DNA of 21,338 nucleotides from JANXSG01 sp038203935 (GCA_038203935.1 JBBRDM010000085.1:1-21338), one strand, 5' to 3'. Counted from the first letter of the stretch, positions 1 to 8,414 are shown. Translations and numbers: made by a program. The notes: generated by a model not told the origin, from the letters alone.

Positions 1-244
1 GGCTCTCGCTCAGCTCCATGCTTGATCCCGAGCCTTTCGCCCACCACCGCGCCGGGTTGATACCGGTTCCCATGAACTGAACCACGAAGCGCTTTGGAGG
101 AGCAACTGCCGACTTTGTACTCTCCGCCGCCGTTCCCCAAACCGGCAGCGACTCAAGCCAGGGCAAAGCCATCACTACACCTGCCCCGCGTAAAAAAATA
201 CGACGTGAAAGTGGAGAAGTAGGTTTTTGAATAGGATCGGGCAT
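1..244 (-). CDS. DUF1552 family exported protein (N-terminal fragment)
   Basis: This is the first 81 codons of a gene that runs off the left edge of the window. The protein begins MPDPIQKPTSPLSRRIFLRG, a twin-arginine-like signal (SRRIFL) followed by a hydrophobic stretch with GAGVVMALPWLESLP. After it comes PPKRFVVQFMGTGINP and a WW pair, which is the usual opening of DUF1552 proteins. Those proteins are nearly always encoded next to DUF1587/1592/1588 proteins in Planctomycetota, Verrucomicrobiota and Acidobacteriota, and their biochemical role is not established. Here the start codon lies 5 bp after the stop of exactly such a partner (250-3351), so the two are almost certainly co-transcribed and probably translationally coupled. 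The assignment rests on the signal, the N-terminal motif and the neighbour; the main body of the protein is outside the window. Confidence 0.82.
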   Translation of the reverse strand, partial: MPDPIQKPTSPLSRRIFLRGAGVVMALPWLESLPVWGTAAESTKSAVAPPKRFVVQFMGTGINPARWWAKGSGSSMELSES

Positions 245-249
245 GCTGT

Positions 250-3200
250 CTATTTCCTTGCGAGTGCAGTTAAAGTATGGCGATTACGAAACTGGCGGCT
301 TGTTACGAGTGTTTCCACCAGCGATTCAAAACGATAATTATTACTCACCAGTCGGTGCTGCATCTGCTGTATGATCTGGTCATCCGATGGCTGAAGGCTC
401 CGCCCTAATCCATAAGATAACAGTTTACGGCTAAAAGTGTCAAGAAAATCTTTCTGGCGATGTACGCGGACGAATTCCTGTAATCCCGAAACACCAGTGC
501 GCTCGATGCCGCCAGGAAACGGCGCCTTCGCGTCTATCAGTTTTCCACCGAGGTCTTTACTGCGCAGTTCACCTATTGGGCCATAACCTTCGAAAACCAG
601 TCCGTACGAGTCGAATCGGGCATGGCATCCGGCGCAGGCCGGGTTTGATCTGTGCTGGGAGAGCGCCTGCCGGAGAGTCAGATCGCCCATTTTGCTCTCA
701 TCTTTCGGAAGTTCCGGTACAACGGCGGGCGGTGGGGGTATATACTCACCGAGGAGTCGTTTTACAACCCAGTAACCCCTTTTTACCGGACTGGTGCGCA
801 GGCCGGGCGAGTTTTTGGTAAGAAAAACCGCCATGGGAAATAGTCCTCCCCGGCCATATTTATCGGCGCTATCGATTCGTACCCACTCGCTCCCGGTAGT
901 GCTTACCTCGGGCATGCCGTAGTGTTTTGCAAGGGAGGCATTTACAAAAGTATGCTTCCCGTAAAGCATATCCAGAACGGAGCGATCGTTCTGAAATTCA
1001 TCCATCAGAAAGTGGATTGGTTCCTCAAACATCGATTCTCGCAGTGCGTCGTTAAAGCTGGGGAATCGCTCACGATCCACCGCATTGTGCTCTTCGAATC
1101 TTCTGAAATCCAGCCAGTTTCCGACGAACTCCAGCGCAAGTGCCCGCACCTTAGGTGAGGCAAGCATTCGGTGAGTTTGAGCGGTAAGAACTTCCGGTTT
1201 GTGCAGCTCGCCGGCAGAGGCATGCGCAAGGAGCTCCGCATCCGGCATGCTCGACCAGAGGAAGTAGCTTAAACGGCTCGCGAGTGCGTAGTCTGAGAGC
1301 GGCTGAATTCCACTTCTGACCGGCGGGGATGCTGCCAATGCCGTCGTATGCAAACCGGAAGCAGGCTGGAAAGCATTTTGCGGTGACTCCAGATCCATTC
1401 TGAAAAGGAAATTAGGCGACATCAGAATGCTGACCACCGAGTCCCGAACAGCGTCCTCATGATTCAAGCCTTCTTTGAGTCTCAGCGAGTGGTAGAAAGT
1501 TAGAATACTTGCCTGCTCGGCATTAGTCAGGGGCCGGCGGTATGCTCTGCGCGCAAAATCGACCAGGGCTTTTAGCTGCACAGGCTCTGCAGTGATTCGC
1601 GCTTTCTCTGCCGCCCGAATGTTTATCGAAACCCGCCTGAAATGATCTTCTATGGCTTCGAGAGTTAATGGTTCGGCGCCGTTCCTGCGTGCTTTCGCGA
1701 GATAGAGAGCAGCCAGTCGATGTATTTTTTCGTCGGATGTGGCGTCTTTATCTTCGGGGCGTGCGAAGTTGAACTCAGGATCGTTGATGGTTCCCGCTTC
1801 TGCCCGCTCATATACGAAGAACTCCAGGTGCATACGCTCGGGAATAAAGGCGACCATATCAAAATCACGCCAGAGATCATTCAGATGTTTGCGGCCATTT
1901 TCATCCAGCAGCATCTCCATGAGGGGTGTATCGTCCCGGAAGTAACCCATGGAGTTGTGCAGTCCCGCCGTGAGCAGTCGGCCTTTATCACCGGCGTCAT
2001 CCACGAACATTCGGCCGCGCTCGGCTATATAGAACGCATCCGGAAAGACACTGCAGAACTGCTCGAAGCTAGTTAGATAGTGAGCGCGCTGTGCTTCGCT
2101 GCTCGGAATAAATAGGTCTGGATCTGCCTGATCTATGACGGTCTGCTCTGGAATTTTTCGGTCCTGTTCTCGATGGGCCGGAATTGTGTGGGTAATAGTA
2201 ACGCCTTCCGCCTGAAGATTGGCCGTAGAGAGCATTCGGCGATGGGAGGCATACTGGCGATCTTTCCAGAGCACGAAACACTGTCCGCCATCAGAGAATT
2301 CACGGGGAACATGGAGATTTTTGAACTTCCACGCCAGTTTCTTACGAAGCCCCATCACCCAGTCACGCATCGCTTCACAGCCTGCCCGTGCTGCTTCCGT
2401 GTGCAATTTATCCGGGGCAGGCAGCGATTTCCACAACTCCTGTAATTTCGCTATTGGGCCAACTTTCTCACCGGGGAGAGTGAGTGTCATCCAGACGAGT
2501 TCGAGGTATTTAGGGCTGACTTTTGACTGGGATGCGATCGATTGCAAGCTGGCTGCAGGATTGCCGAGAGCTGCTCGGTGCTGATAGCGCCAGGCGGCCT
2601 GAAAATAGTCGGCGAAATCCGTGGGCTGACGTCTATAAAAATCGACGATACGCAGGATGCAGAACTTATCTCGATCTGTCTCGACAAGAACCGGATGCGA
2701 TGCAAACTCAAGCCCGGTGGAGGTGAGTACCAGATGATCAGCAATTCCCTTTGCTGCCTGCGCATACTTCTTCATAAGGGCCGACGAGAAGGTAAGCGAT
2801 TCGCCGGAGTTATCGAATCCTTCCTGGTTCGCGGGGTCGACCGGGAATTCCTTCGTCGGGCGCAGGTCAACTCCGGTGAGATCGCGGATGGTGTAGTCGT
2901 ACTCGGCGTTGCTGAGTCGTCGCGCCAGCACTGGTCCGGGATCGCCTGCATTTCGCTCCGATTCATATCTCCTCATGTCCTGTATCCATCTTAGGACATC
3001 CTGACGCAATTTTGCGGAAGGCTGATTGGGAACTGCCGGAGGAGGCATCTGTTTTGCAGTCAGTTTTTCCAGCACGAGCGACCAGTGAGAATAGTCTTTC
3101 GCCACCGATGCCGTGTTCGAATAAGACGTCAAATCGAGTTGAGCCTGCGGTTTATCTTTCCCATGGCAGGATATGCAGTACGTTTGGAGGAAGGGCTTGA

Positions 3201-3351
3201 TAGTGCTGGAAAATCGTTTATCAAGCGCCGTTTGGGGTGAGGTCTGCGGAGCTGCGCCGGAAGAGATTGTCCAAATTAAAATGCTCAGGAAAGATGCACT
3301 GGCAAGGAACAGTTCTGCGTACTTGGATGGGAATTTATATTTTGATGGCAT
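250..3351 (-). CDS. Large exported DUF1587/DUF1595/DUF1592/DUF1588/DUF1585 protein with two CxxCH motifs
   Basis: This 1033-residue protein has a hydrophobic N-terminal export segment (about residues 13-33). A planctomycete-type cytochrome c domain follows, with CISCH at 59-63 and a downstream MPPP at about 102 (possible methionine ligand). I assign DUF1587 at about 143-205 (RRLSNAEYDYTIRDLTGVDL), DUF1595 at 591-653, DUF1592 at 685-820, DUF1588 at about 832-930 with a second motif CAGCH at 906-910, and DUF1585 at about 953-1025. This order is canonical for the family. The motifs suggest covalent haem binding and a periplasmic or surface redox role, but no substrate is known. About 380 residues between DUF1587 and DUF1595 match nothing I recognise. 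The start has only a weak SD (CAGG close to ATG). The DUF1552 gene follows 5 bp downstream. Confidence 0.93.
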   Translation of the reverse strand: MPSKYKFPSKYAELFLASASFLSILIWTISSGAAPQTSPQTALDKRFSSTIKPFLQTYCISCHGKDKPQAQLDLTSYSNTASVAKDYSHWSLVLEKLTAKQMPPPAVPNQPSAKLRQDVLRWIQDMRRYESERNAGDPGPVLARRLSNAEYDYTIRDLTGVDLRPTKEFPVDPANQEGFDNSGESLTFSSALMKKYAQAAKGIADHLVLTSTGLEFASHPVLVETDRDKFCILRIVDFYRRQPTDFADYFQAAWRYQHRAALGNPAASLQSIASQSKVSPKYLELVWMTLTLPGEKVGPIAKLQELWKSLPAPDKLHTEAARAGCEAMRDWVMGLRKKLAWKFKNLHVPREFSDGGQCFVLWKDRQYASHRRMLSTANLQAEGVTITHTIPAHREQDRKIPEQTVIDQADPDLFIPSSEAQRAHYLTSFEQFCSVFPDAFYIAERGRMFVDDAGDKGRLLTAGLHNSMGYFRDDTPLMEMLLDENGRKHLNDLWRDFDMVAFIPERMHLEFFVYERAEAGTINDPEFNFARPEDKDATSDEKIHRLAALYLAKARRNGAEPLTLEAIEDHFRRVSINIRAAEKARITAEPVQLKALVDFARRAYRRPLTNAEQASILTFYHSLRLKEGLNHEDAVRDSVVSILMSPNFLFRMDLESPQNAFQPASGLHTTALAASPPVRSGIQPLSDYALASRLSYFLWSSMPDAELLAHASAGELHKPEVLTAQTHRMLASPKVRALALEFVGNWLDFRRFEEHNAVDRERFPSFNDALRESMFEEPIHFLMDEFQNDRSVLDMLYGKHTFVNASLAKHYGMPEVSTTGSEWVRIDSADKYGRGGLFPMAVFLTKNSPGLRTSPVKRGYWVVKRLLGEYIPPPPAVVPELPKDESKMGDLTLRQALSQHRSNPACAGCHARFDSYGLVFEGYGPIGELRSKDLGGKLIDAKAPFPGGIERTGVSGLQEFVRVHRQKDFLDTFSRKLLSYGLGRSLQPSDDQIIQQMQHRLVSNNYRFESLVETLVTSRQFRNRHTLTALARK

Positions 3352-3777
3352 AAACCTGAGTAGTTCCTGTAGATCAGTACTGTTAAATCAATATTTTTTT
3401 ACAGTAAGAAGCGATAGCATTACGAAATGCTGCCATTTATTGGAGCTGCTGCGAGAATTAATGGCAACTTTTATTGAGACGCTTTCATGGAGTAATTGTT
3501 TGCAGAATTTCTGATTTTGATTGCATTTCGGTTCAGCCAGGAGTGATATCCATTTCGGTTATTTTCTAAAATATCAGAGTAACCAGGTAATCGAAGGAAT
3601 TGCAACTACATTATACTATCCTGAGATCATTATCAATTGCTTCGAATAAATATCAAATATGGTATCCGTTTCCTATGAGCCGTTGAAATTTATAATTGCA
3701 TTCCCTGGATATGTTTAAGACCGGAGCATTTCAATGCTCCGGTCTTAAACATATCAAGAATCTTTTGTGGTTCTTTA
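3352..3777. other. Intergenic region upstream of the DUF1592 gene
   Basis: This 426-bp A+T-rich gap separates two minus-strand genes. It should hold the promoter of the DUF1592/DUF1552 pair near its left end. The only strong structure I see is the 23-bp hairpin at 3708-3755. A short TACTGT...ACAGTA inverted repeat also flanks a T-rich stretch at about 3375-3408. No open frame here looks protein-like. Confidence 0.6.
3708..3755 (-). terminator. Perfect 23-bp hairpin, probable terminator of the aldo/keto reductase gene
   Basis: Two perfectly complementary 23-nt arms (3708-3730 and 3733-3755) are separated by TC. The core is GACCGGAGCATT, flanked by TTTAA and ATAT, so the RNA stem is G+C-rich in the middle with A/T-rich ends. 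It begins 22 bp after the stop of the minus-strand reductase gene. No clear T-tract follows on the minus strand, so termination is likely but not certain. Because the arms are perfect it would fold equally on either strand. Confidence 0.65.
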
Positions 3778-4872
3778 CTAGGCTGATTTAGCTGGGTAGC
3801 CAAGCCATTCCGGATGCTGGATAGTCGAATCATATTTTGTGCTGGTTTTGAAAAGCTCGTACTCACCTTTCATCGCCACCGCTTTCGTTTTGTTGAGGAG
3901 CGTGGTTAACTGCTCATGCGACATTGGCTGAAAGGTCTTGACTGCTTCAAATGCCTGGTCAAGAATGGGCATACTGTCGATCCCTGTTATTACTACGGAG
4001 GTGGGCAGATTCAGCGCATAGTGAAGGCATTCGATTGGTTCGACTACTTTACTCTTAAGCAGGTCGCCGCTGCCCATCGATTTCATGCCTAAAATCCCCA
4101 GCCCATTCTGCATAAAGATAGGGACAACCTGATGGGCAAAGCTGCGGAAATGCGCATCCATGACATTGAGGGGCATCTGAGCGGTATCGAAATGAAAGCC
4201 GTTTGTTTTGGTTAGCTCGAGCATGCGTAAATGCACCATCGGATCCTTATGTCCGGTGAATCCGAAATATTTAACTTTGCCTGCTTTTCGAGCTTCCAGC
4301 ATTGCTTCGTTAGCTCCGCCTTTAGCATAGAATTGATCCGGGTCTTCCAATCGGATATTCTCGTGAAATTGCCATAGATCAACATGGTCAGTTTTAAGCC
4401 GCGAAAGAGATTCATCCAGTTGTTTTAGAGCAGATTCTTTGGTACGGCCGTCAAATTTGGTCATCAGAAATACTTTGTCTCGATAACCATCCTGCAGCGC
4501 TTTGCCCATACGGATTTCGCTGGCGCCCTCATTATAATCCCAGCTGTTATCCATAAAGTTGATACCACGATCTATGGCTGTGCGGATAATCTTGATGCTC
4601 TCATCCTCGGAATTCTGCTTGCCAATGTGCGCGCCTCCTACTCCAATTGCCGATACATGCTCCCCTGTACCGCCAAGCATTCTATAGAGCATATCGCCTC
4701 TAAGCTCGCTGTGCAGCGCCGGCATCAAATCTGCGGGATCATCAGCCACTGCGGAGGTATTGGGAGTATTTTGTGCATTGGGTGTGTTTTGTGCTTCCGC
4801 CTGCATTGCTGGAATCGTCATTCCCAGCAGCGCAGAACTATAATTTAAAAATGTTCTTCGATTGGACTTCAT
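3778..4872 (-). CDS. Exported aldo/keto reductase
   Basis: This 364-residue protein is an NAD(P)H-dependent aldo/keto reductase with a twin-arginine-like export signal (NRRTFLNYSSALLG near the start, then PAMQAEAQ). A low-complexity linker with two QNTPN units (about 28-39) follows. The TIM barrel carries the AKR tetrad: Asp108 and Tyr113 in MDNSWDYNEGASE, Lys139 in FLMTKF and His170 in DLWQFHE. Family members reduce aldehydes or ketones of sugars and other small molecules; the substrate here is unknown. I chose the ATG at 4872 because AAGGAGAGGGCC sits just upstream; an in-frame start further upstream has no such site and would bury the signal. It is probably transcribed alone, with a hairpin at 3708-3755. 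Export of a normally cytoplasmic fold is common in bacteria with large Tat secretomes. Confidence 0.9.
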   Translation of the reverse strand: MKSNRRTFLNYSSALLGMTIPAMQAEAQNTPNAQNTPNTSAVADDPADLMPALHSELRGDMLYRMLGGTGEHVSAIGVGGAHIGKQNSEDESIKIIRTAIDRGINFMDNSWDYNEGASEIRMGKALQDGYRDKVFLMTKFDGRTKESALKQLDESLSRLKTDHVDLWQFHENIRLEDPDQFYAKGGANEAMLEARKAGKVKYFGFTGHKDPMVHLRMLELTKTNGFHFDTAQMPLNVMDAHFRSFAHQVVPIFMQNGLGILGMKSMGSGDLLKSKVVEPIECLHYALNLPTSVVITGIDSMPILDQAFEAVKTFQPMSHEQLTTLLNKTKAVAMKGEYELFKTSTKYDSTIQHPEWLGYPAKSA

Positions 4873-5218
4873 GGCCCTCTCCTTAATTTTCCAGGAGATT
4901 TGTAACCTGGGTAGTGTGTTGAACGAATCGTGTTTTGGTATTAACAACTTTCAGCTTCCACGTAAAAACATGCTGTTCCGATATCATGAAAGATGAGTTA
5001 TTTCATCGTCAGGTTCCTTAGTTTATCGCACAGGCGCTTTTGTATCCTTGAAGTACAATTGAGACCTGACGGAACGATAAAGCTGTTCTATTTTCAAGAT
5101 TTTAAGCACTGCGCTTACGCAGGCGAGCGATTAGATATAATTTAAATATCAGTGGCATTCCTAAGCCGTCATGACCATGAATTTCACTGAAAAGCAATTT
5201 CAATCTATCATCTGAAAA

Positions 5219-5370
5219 AAATAATCTTTAATCTGGCATCGGTAATCTGTGCTAATCCTTGTAATTGTGGATAAAAAATCAGAAGTATTATCCATCAAGA
5301 TATTTAACATGCGAAGGATTTAAAAGCATTTTATCCACAGATTACACAGATTAGCGCAGATTAAATTATT
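5219..5370. repeat. Imperfect inverted repeat made of TAATCTG-type units
   Basis: The left arm (about 5219-5276) contains TAATCTGTGCTAATC and ends GTGGATAAAA. The right arm (about 5327-5370), read on the minus strand, contains TAATCTGCGCTAATCTGTG and also ends GTGGATAAAA. The arms are about 85 percent alike over 34 positions by eye and face each other across about 50 bp. Within each arm the unit TAATCTG recurs every 9-11 nt, so the element is also a short tandem repeat. The left arm carries an extra unit. This resembles the small intergenic repeats seen in multiple copies in many environmental bacterial genomes, but copy number cannot be seen from one window. Confidence 0.7.
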
Positions 5371-5453
5371 TCTAGCGTGTAAGCGATTGCATCACGTAAA
5401 GTTTTAATTTTTTTTGGTGAAATGCGGATCTGAAATTAATCAGTTAGTAACAG

Positions 5454-5480
5454 ATGGTAAACACTTCATATATTTACCAT
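5454..5480 (-). terminator. Hairpin just downstream of the MFS gene
   Basis: ATGGTAAA (5454-5461) pairs with TTTACCAT (5473-5480) around an 11-nt loop, starting 8 bp after the stop of the minus-strand carrier gene. No T-tract follows, and the stem is only 8 bp and A+T-rich, so this is a weak terminator candidate chosen mainly for its position. Confidence 0.35.
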
Positions 5481-5488
5481 ACTGCTGT

Positions 5489-7078
5489 TTATCTGAAGAG
5501 GGCAAGTGATTTGAGAACGGTCTCTTTAATTCCCCAAAGCAGAGGCAGACCAACCACCAGCCAACTGCAGATCAAGAGTGGAGAGGGAGTAGGGGAAATA
5601 TTGGTATCGACTTCAGCTACTATAGTCTCATCGCCAAGTATGGTATCCGAAATCAACGCAGTTACTTCATGTGCATGGTATTTAGCATCGACTGCCCTCA
5701 CCTGCGAGTTCGCGATGAAACCTGTCGCAAGCAAGCCAGCGATAATAAACATGGTTTTCAAATAAGACTCCGACGAAGAAGCTCCGTGATGGAGTTGGTA
5801 CTGATAGGAGAGGGAGATCAGCATCGGGCCGCATATACCTGCTGCCGACCACGCAGTAAGCAGCCTGCCATGAATAGCTCCGACTTGAATGGTGCCGAAC
5901 AGATCCCGCAGGTAGGCAGGAATGGTCGAGAATCCGCCCCCATACATACTCAGGATAGCCGCGAAACAAGCAACAAACAGGCTTATGCTGCCGGCACGCG
6001 CTGCCACAGGGACTGCTGTGTAGAGCGACAGCCCCAGCAGGAGATAGAGCATATAGGTCCGCTTCCTTCCCAAAGTATCTGAGAAAGACGACCAAAGAAA
6101 GCGGCCTGCAAGATTGAACAGGCTGAGCAGCCCTACAAAACCTGCCGCAGCATCCTTGGTCACTCTATCCTTGAACACTTCCTGGATCATCGGGGATGCC
6201 TGCGACAGCACTCCAATTCCTGCTGTCACGTTCACGAATAGTACATACCAGAGCAGCCAGAACTGCGGTGTCCGAATCGCCTGGTCTGCGGTGATGTTGG
6301 CGCTGGTGATGAGCGGCTTTCGTGCGGCTTGTGGAATGAAACCCGCTGGCTTCCACCCCTCACGAGGCAGCCGCACGGTAAAGACTCCGAACATCATAAA
6401 GACTAGATAGATCAGTCCCATGGTGAGGAATGTGGGGATTACTCCGTTAGAAGTGGAGGAGGAATAGTGCTTCATCAGATTGACTGCCAGTGGAGAGCCT
6501 ATCATCGCTCCGCCACCGAAGCCCATTATCGCCATTCCGGTAGCCATTCCCGGCCTGTCGGGAAACCATTTCAACAGGGTGGATACTGGAGAGATATAGC
6601 CCAGTCCCAGTCCGATTCCTCCCAGCGCGCCGTATCCTGCGCAGACCAGCCATAGTTGATGCAGAGCCAGGCCGATAGCCCCTACGAAAAAACCGCTGCT
6701 GAAACAGAGCGCGGAGACGAACATCGCTTTTCGAGGGCCTGCCGCTTCCAGCCATTTCCCGAATATGGCAGCAGAAAGTCCCAAAAACACGATAGCGACG
6801 CTGAAAATGATACCGACTGATGTCGGCTGCCAGTCTCCCGGAGCCGACTTGCTTATCCCAATCAACTGTGCCATCGGCTTGTTGAAAACGCTGAACGCGT
6901 ATGCCTGCCCAACGGAAAGATGGATAGCGAGGGCGGCCGGAGGTACCAGCCATCGGTTAAACCCCGGTTTCGCAAGTGAGTGCTTTCGGTCAAGAAAATT
7001 GACATCGAGTATCGGGCCAGGGGAAGCAGGCCTGTCATCAGGCAGGATAGGATGCGATATGGGTGGAGGCTTCAGCAT
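5489..7078 (-). CDS. OFA-family MFS carrier (oxalate/formate antiporter-like) with an extra C-terminal helix
   Basis: This 529-residue integral membrane carrier has a cytoplasmic tail of about 40 residues. FNRWLVPPAALAIHLSVGQA then begins the first helix of the oxalate:formate antiporter (OFA) branch of the major facilitator superfamily. GFGGGAMIGSP (about 187-197) and GRFLWSSFSDTLGRKR (about 325-340) are typical conserved segments. OFA members exchange small carboxylates such as oxalate, formate, pyruvate or lactate; the substrate here is inferred only as an organic acid. After the twelve MFS helices a charged linker (about 460-495) leads to a further helix, CSWLVVGLPLLWGIKETV. This resembles the separate MFS small-subunit protein found beside some OFA genes. 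I prefer the ATG at 7078, with AAGGAG 10 nt upstream; the ATG at 7087 sits too close to it and a GTG at 7108 overlaps it. Confidence 0.88.
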   Translation of the reverse strand: MLKPPPISHPILPDDRPASPGPILDVNFLDRKHSLAKPGFNRWLVPPAALAIHLSVGQAYAFSVFNKPMAQLIGISKSAPGDWQPTSVGIIFSVAIVFLGLSAAIFGKWLEAAGPRKAMFVSALCFSSGFFVGAIGLALHQLWLVCAGYGALGGIGLGLGYISPVSTLLKWFPDRPGMATGMAIMGFGGGAMIGSPLAVNLMKHYSSSTSNGVIPTFLTMGLIYLVFMMFGVFTVRLPREGWKPAGFIPQAARKPLITSANITADQAIRTPQFWLLWYVLFVNVTAGIGVLSQASPMIQEVFKDRVTKDAAAGFVGLLSLFNLAGRFLWSSFSDTLGRKRTYMLYLLLGLSLYTAVPVAARAGSISLFVACFAAILSMYGGGFSTIPAYLRDLFGTIQVGAIHGRLLTAWSAAGICGPMLISLSYQYQLHHGASSSESYLKTMFIIAGLLATGFIANSQVRAVDAKYHAHEVTALISDTILGDETIVAEVDTNISPTPSPLLICSWLVVGLPLLWGIKETVLKSLALFR

Positions 7079-7157
7079 CAGATGCATTCTCCTTAGAATT
7101 GTAAACACCGAAAAGTTTAATTTTTTCGAATGAAAGGCAGCGGATGAATTCGATTAG

Positions 7158-7172
7158 AATTACCAGGTAATT
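7158..7172. promoter_or_regulatory. Perfect 7-1-7 palindrome, possible operator
   Basis: AATTACC-A-GGTAATT is a perfect palindrome around one central base, about 80 bp upstream of the MFS start and within the divergent intergenic space. Its length and symmetry fit a dimeric repressor site, but no regulator gene is nearby and no promoter boxes are clear beside it. Confidence 0.35.
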
Positions 7173-7431
7173 TGTTCTCAGGAAATGGCTATTTCAATTA
7201 TTTCATCGTATAAATTGCTGTTCAGCAAGTGCGAATAAAGTTTGAGGCGAATAGACAGAAACAGCACAATATGCGTTCAGAGTAAATTGAAATTCATTGG
7301 ATACCGGCTGCGAATAAGCAGCATTTGACCCTCCCATATCAACTCCGTAAAAGTCATTAGGAGGAGTTAGAAGTTTACCGGCAGAATAGTATATTTCCTC
7401 CTTTAAGCACGATCGCTAAGAATTTCAGGAC

Positions 7432-7551
7432 ATGCTGGAGGAGATATTTGGCTGGTTGTATTTTGGACATGTACCCGCAGCCGACCAATACATGCACCGC
7501 CTTTATGAAATGGACTGGAAGATTAGAGAGTTTAACGAGAAGAGGTGTTGA
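7432..7551 (+). CDS. Possible small protein of 39 residues, unrecognised
   Basis: The frame starts with ATG and reads MLEEIFGWLYFGHVPAADQY, then HRLYEMDWKIREFNEKRC, before TGA. It ends 2 nt before the preferred TTG start of the next gene, and that gene's SD (GAGAAGAGG) lies inside its last codons, an arrangement that would allow translational coupling. The residue composition (aromatic N-terminus, charged amphipathic C-terminus) looks protein-like. Against it, there is no proper SD upstream of the ATG, no family is recognised, and 39 open codons can arise by chance. It could also be the remnant of a longer gene. Confidence 0.35.
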   Translation: MLEEIFGWLYFGHVPAADQYMHRLYEMDWKIREFNEKRC

Positions 7552-7553
7552 GT

Positions 7554-8414
7554 TTGAATAATAATCCAATTACCAGACGATCCTTCATGACGACGGCCAT
7601 GGCGGTTGTCGCTGGAGGAGCAGCTTCTGCAAGTGGAATTATGAAGCCGCGAAAGATGCCAATTGGCCTGGAACTCTATTCGGTGCGAGACGAACTCGCG
7701 AAAGACCCGATAGGTACTGTTAAAGCTGTCGCCAGGCTTGGTTACGAAGTGGTGGAGTTCTATTCGCCTTATTTTGAATGGACGCCCACTTATGCAGGAG
7801 AGGTGCGTAGGCTGCTCGATGATCTGAATATCAAGTGTCTGTCCACGCATAATCAAAAAAATAGCCTGGAAGGTGATGGCCTTAAAAAAGCAATCGAACT
7901 CAATCATATCATCGGCTCCAAAACCATTGTTATGGCAAGCTCCGGGAGAAATGAGACTCAGGACGATTGGAAGAGAGTCGCTGGCACACTTTCTCAGGCT
8001 GCCGAAACTTTAAAACCACTGAAGATGCGCGCTGGTTACCACAATCACCAAACTGAATTTACCGAAAAGAATGGCTTTCGCCCCATGCCCTTAATAGCTG
8101 CCAACACACCCAAAAGTGTTACACTGCAGTTCGACGTCGGTACCTGCATGGAGGCAGGGTTTGATCCGGTCGCTTGGATCAAAGCAAATCCCGGGAGAAT
8201 TCGATCTCTCCATCTAAAGGACTGGGGAGCAGGCGCTAACCGTGGATTCAGTGTACTTTTTGGTGAAGGCGATACGCCCTGGAAGCAGTTGCTGGATGCA
8301 GCAGAATCCTCAGGCGGGGCAGAGTACTATCTTATCGAACAGGAGGGTAGTCGTTATTCTGAGATTGAAACTGCTGAGAAATGTCTGGCCAACTATAAAA
8401 AAATAAGGCCGTAG
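7554..8414 (+). CDS. Exported sugar phosphate isomerase/epimerase-like TIM-barrel protein
   Basis: This protein of 286 residues belongs to the xylose-isomerase-like TIM-barrel superfamily (AP_endonuc_2 fold). It opens with a twin-arginine-like signal (ITRRSFMTTAMAVVAGGAA; arginines 8-9). Likely metal or catalytic residues are Glu68 (VVEFYSPYF), His99 (STHNQ), His163 and His165 (GYHNHQTEF), Asp194 (LQFDVGTCMEAG), His220 (SLHLKDW) and a late Glu in YYLIEQEGS. Relatives isomerise or epimerise keto-sugars and inositols; the substrate is unknown. I chose the TTG at 7554 because GAGG at 7542-7545 is 8 nt upstream; TTG 7548 and GTG 7545 overlap or touch that site. A classical terminator follows at 8516-8543. 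It is divergent from the MFS carrier, so the two may share regulation. Confidence 0.87.
   Translation: MNNNPITRRSFMTTAMAVVAGGAASASGIMKPRKMPIGLELYSVRDELAKDPIGTVKAVARLGYEVVEFYSPYFEWTPTYAGEVRRLLDDLNIKCLSTHNQKNSLEGDGLKKAIELNHIIGSKTIVMASSGRNETQDDWKRVAGTLSQAAETLKPLKMRAGYHNHQTEFTEKNGFRPMPLIAANTPKSVTLQFDVGTCMEAGFDPVAWIKANPGRIRSLHLKDWGAGANRGFSVLFGEGDTPWKQLLDAAESSGGAEYYLIEQEGSRYSEIETAEKCLANYKKIRP

Larger units (their letters stand above)
4873..5488. other. Intergenic region with inverted repeat
   Basis: This 616-bp gap lies between two minus-strand genes. It should contain the reductase promoter near 4873-5000. Its main structure is the TAATCTG-based inverted repeat at 5219-5370. A smaller hairpin follows the MFS gene at 5454-5480. 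I see no convincing open frame in it. Confidence 0.6.
7079..7553. other. Divergent promoter region between the MFS carrier and the sugar isomerase-like gene
   Basis: This A+T-rich 475-bp spacer must hold the promoters of both flanking genes. Visible elements are a 7-1-7 palindrome at 7158-7172, a strong GGAGGAG at about 7360 with no good start codon after it, and a 39-codon open frame at 7432-7551. I see no terminator or RNA gene. Confidence 0.5.

Noticed and set aside
1720..2994. Several plus-strand open frames of 118-150 codons opposite the DUF1592 gene
   Set aside because: They lie wholly inside a well-supported gene on the other strand, and none has recognisable motifs.
3580..3591. ACCAGGTAAT shared with the palindrome at 7158-7172
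   Set aside because: A single shared 10-mer between two A+T-rich gaps is not rare, and the 3580 copy is not a full palindrome.
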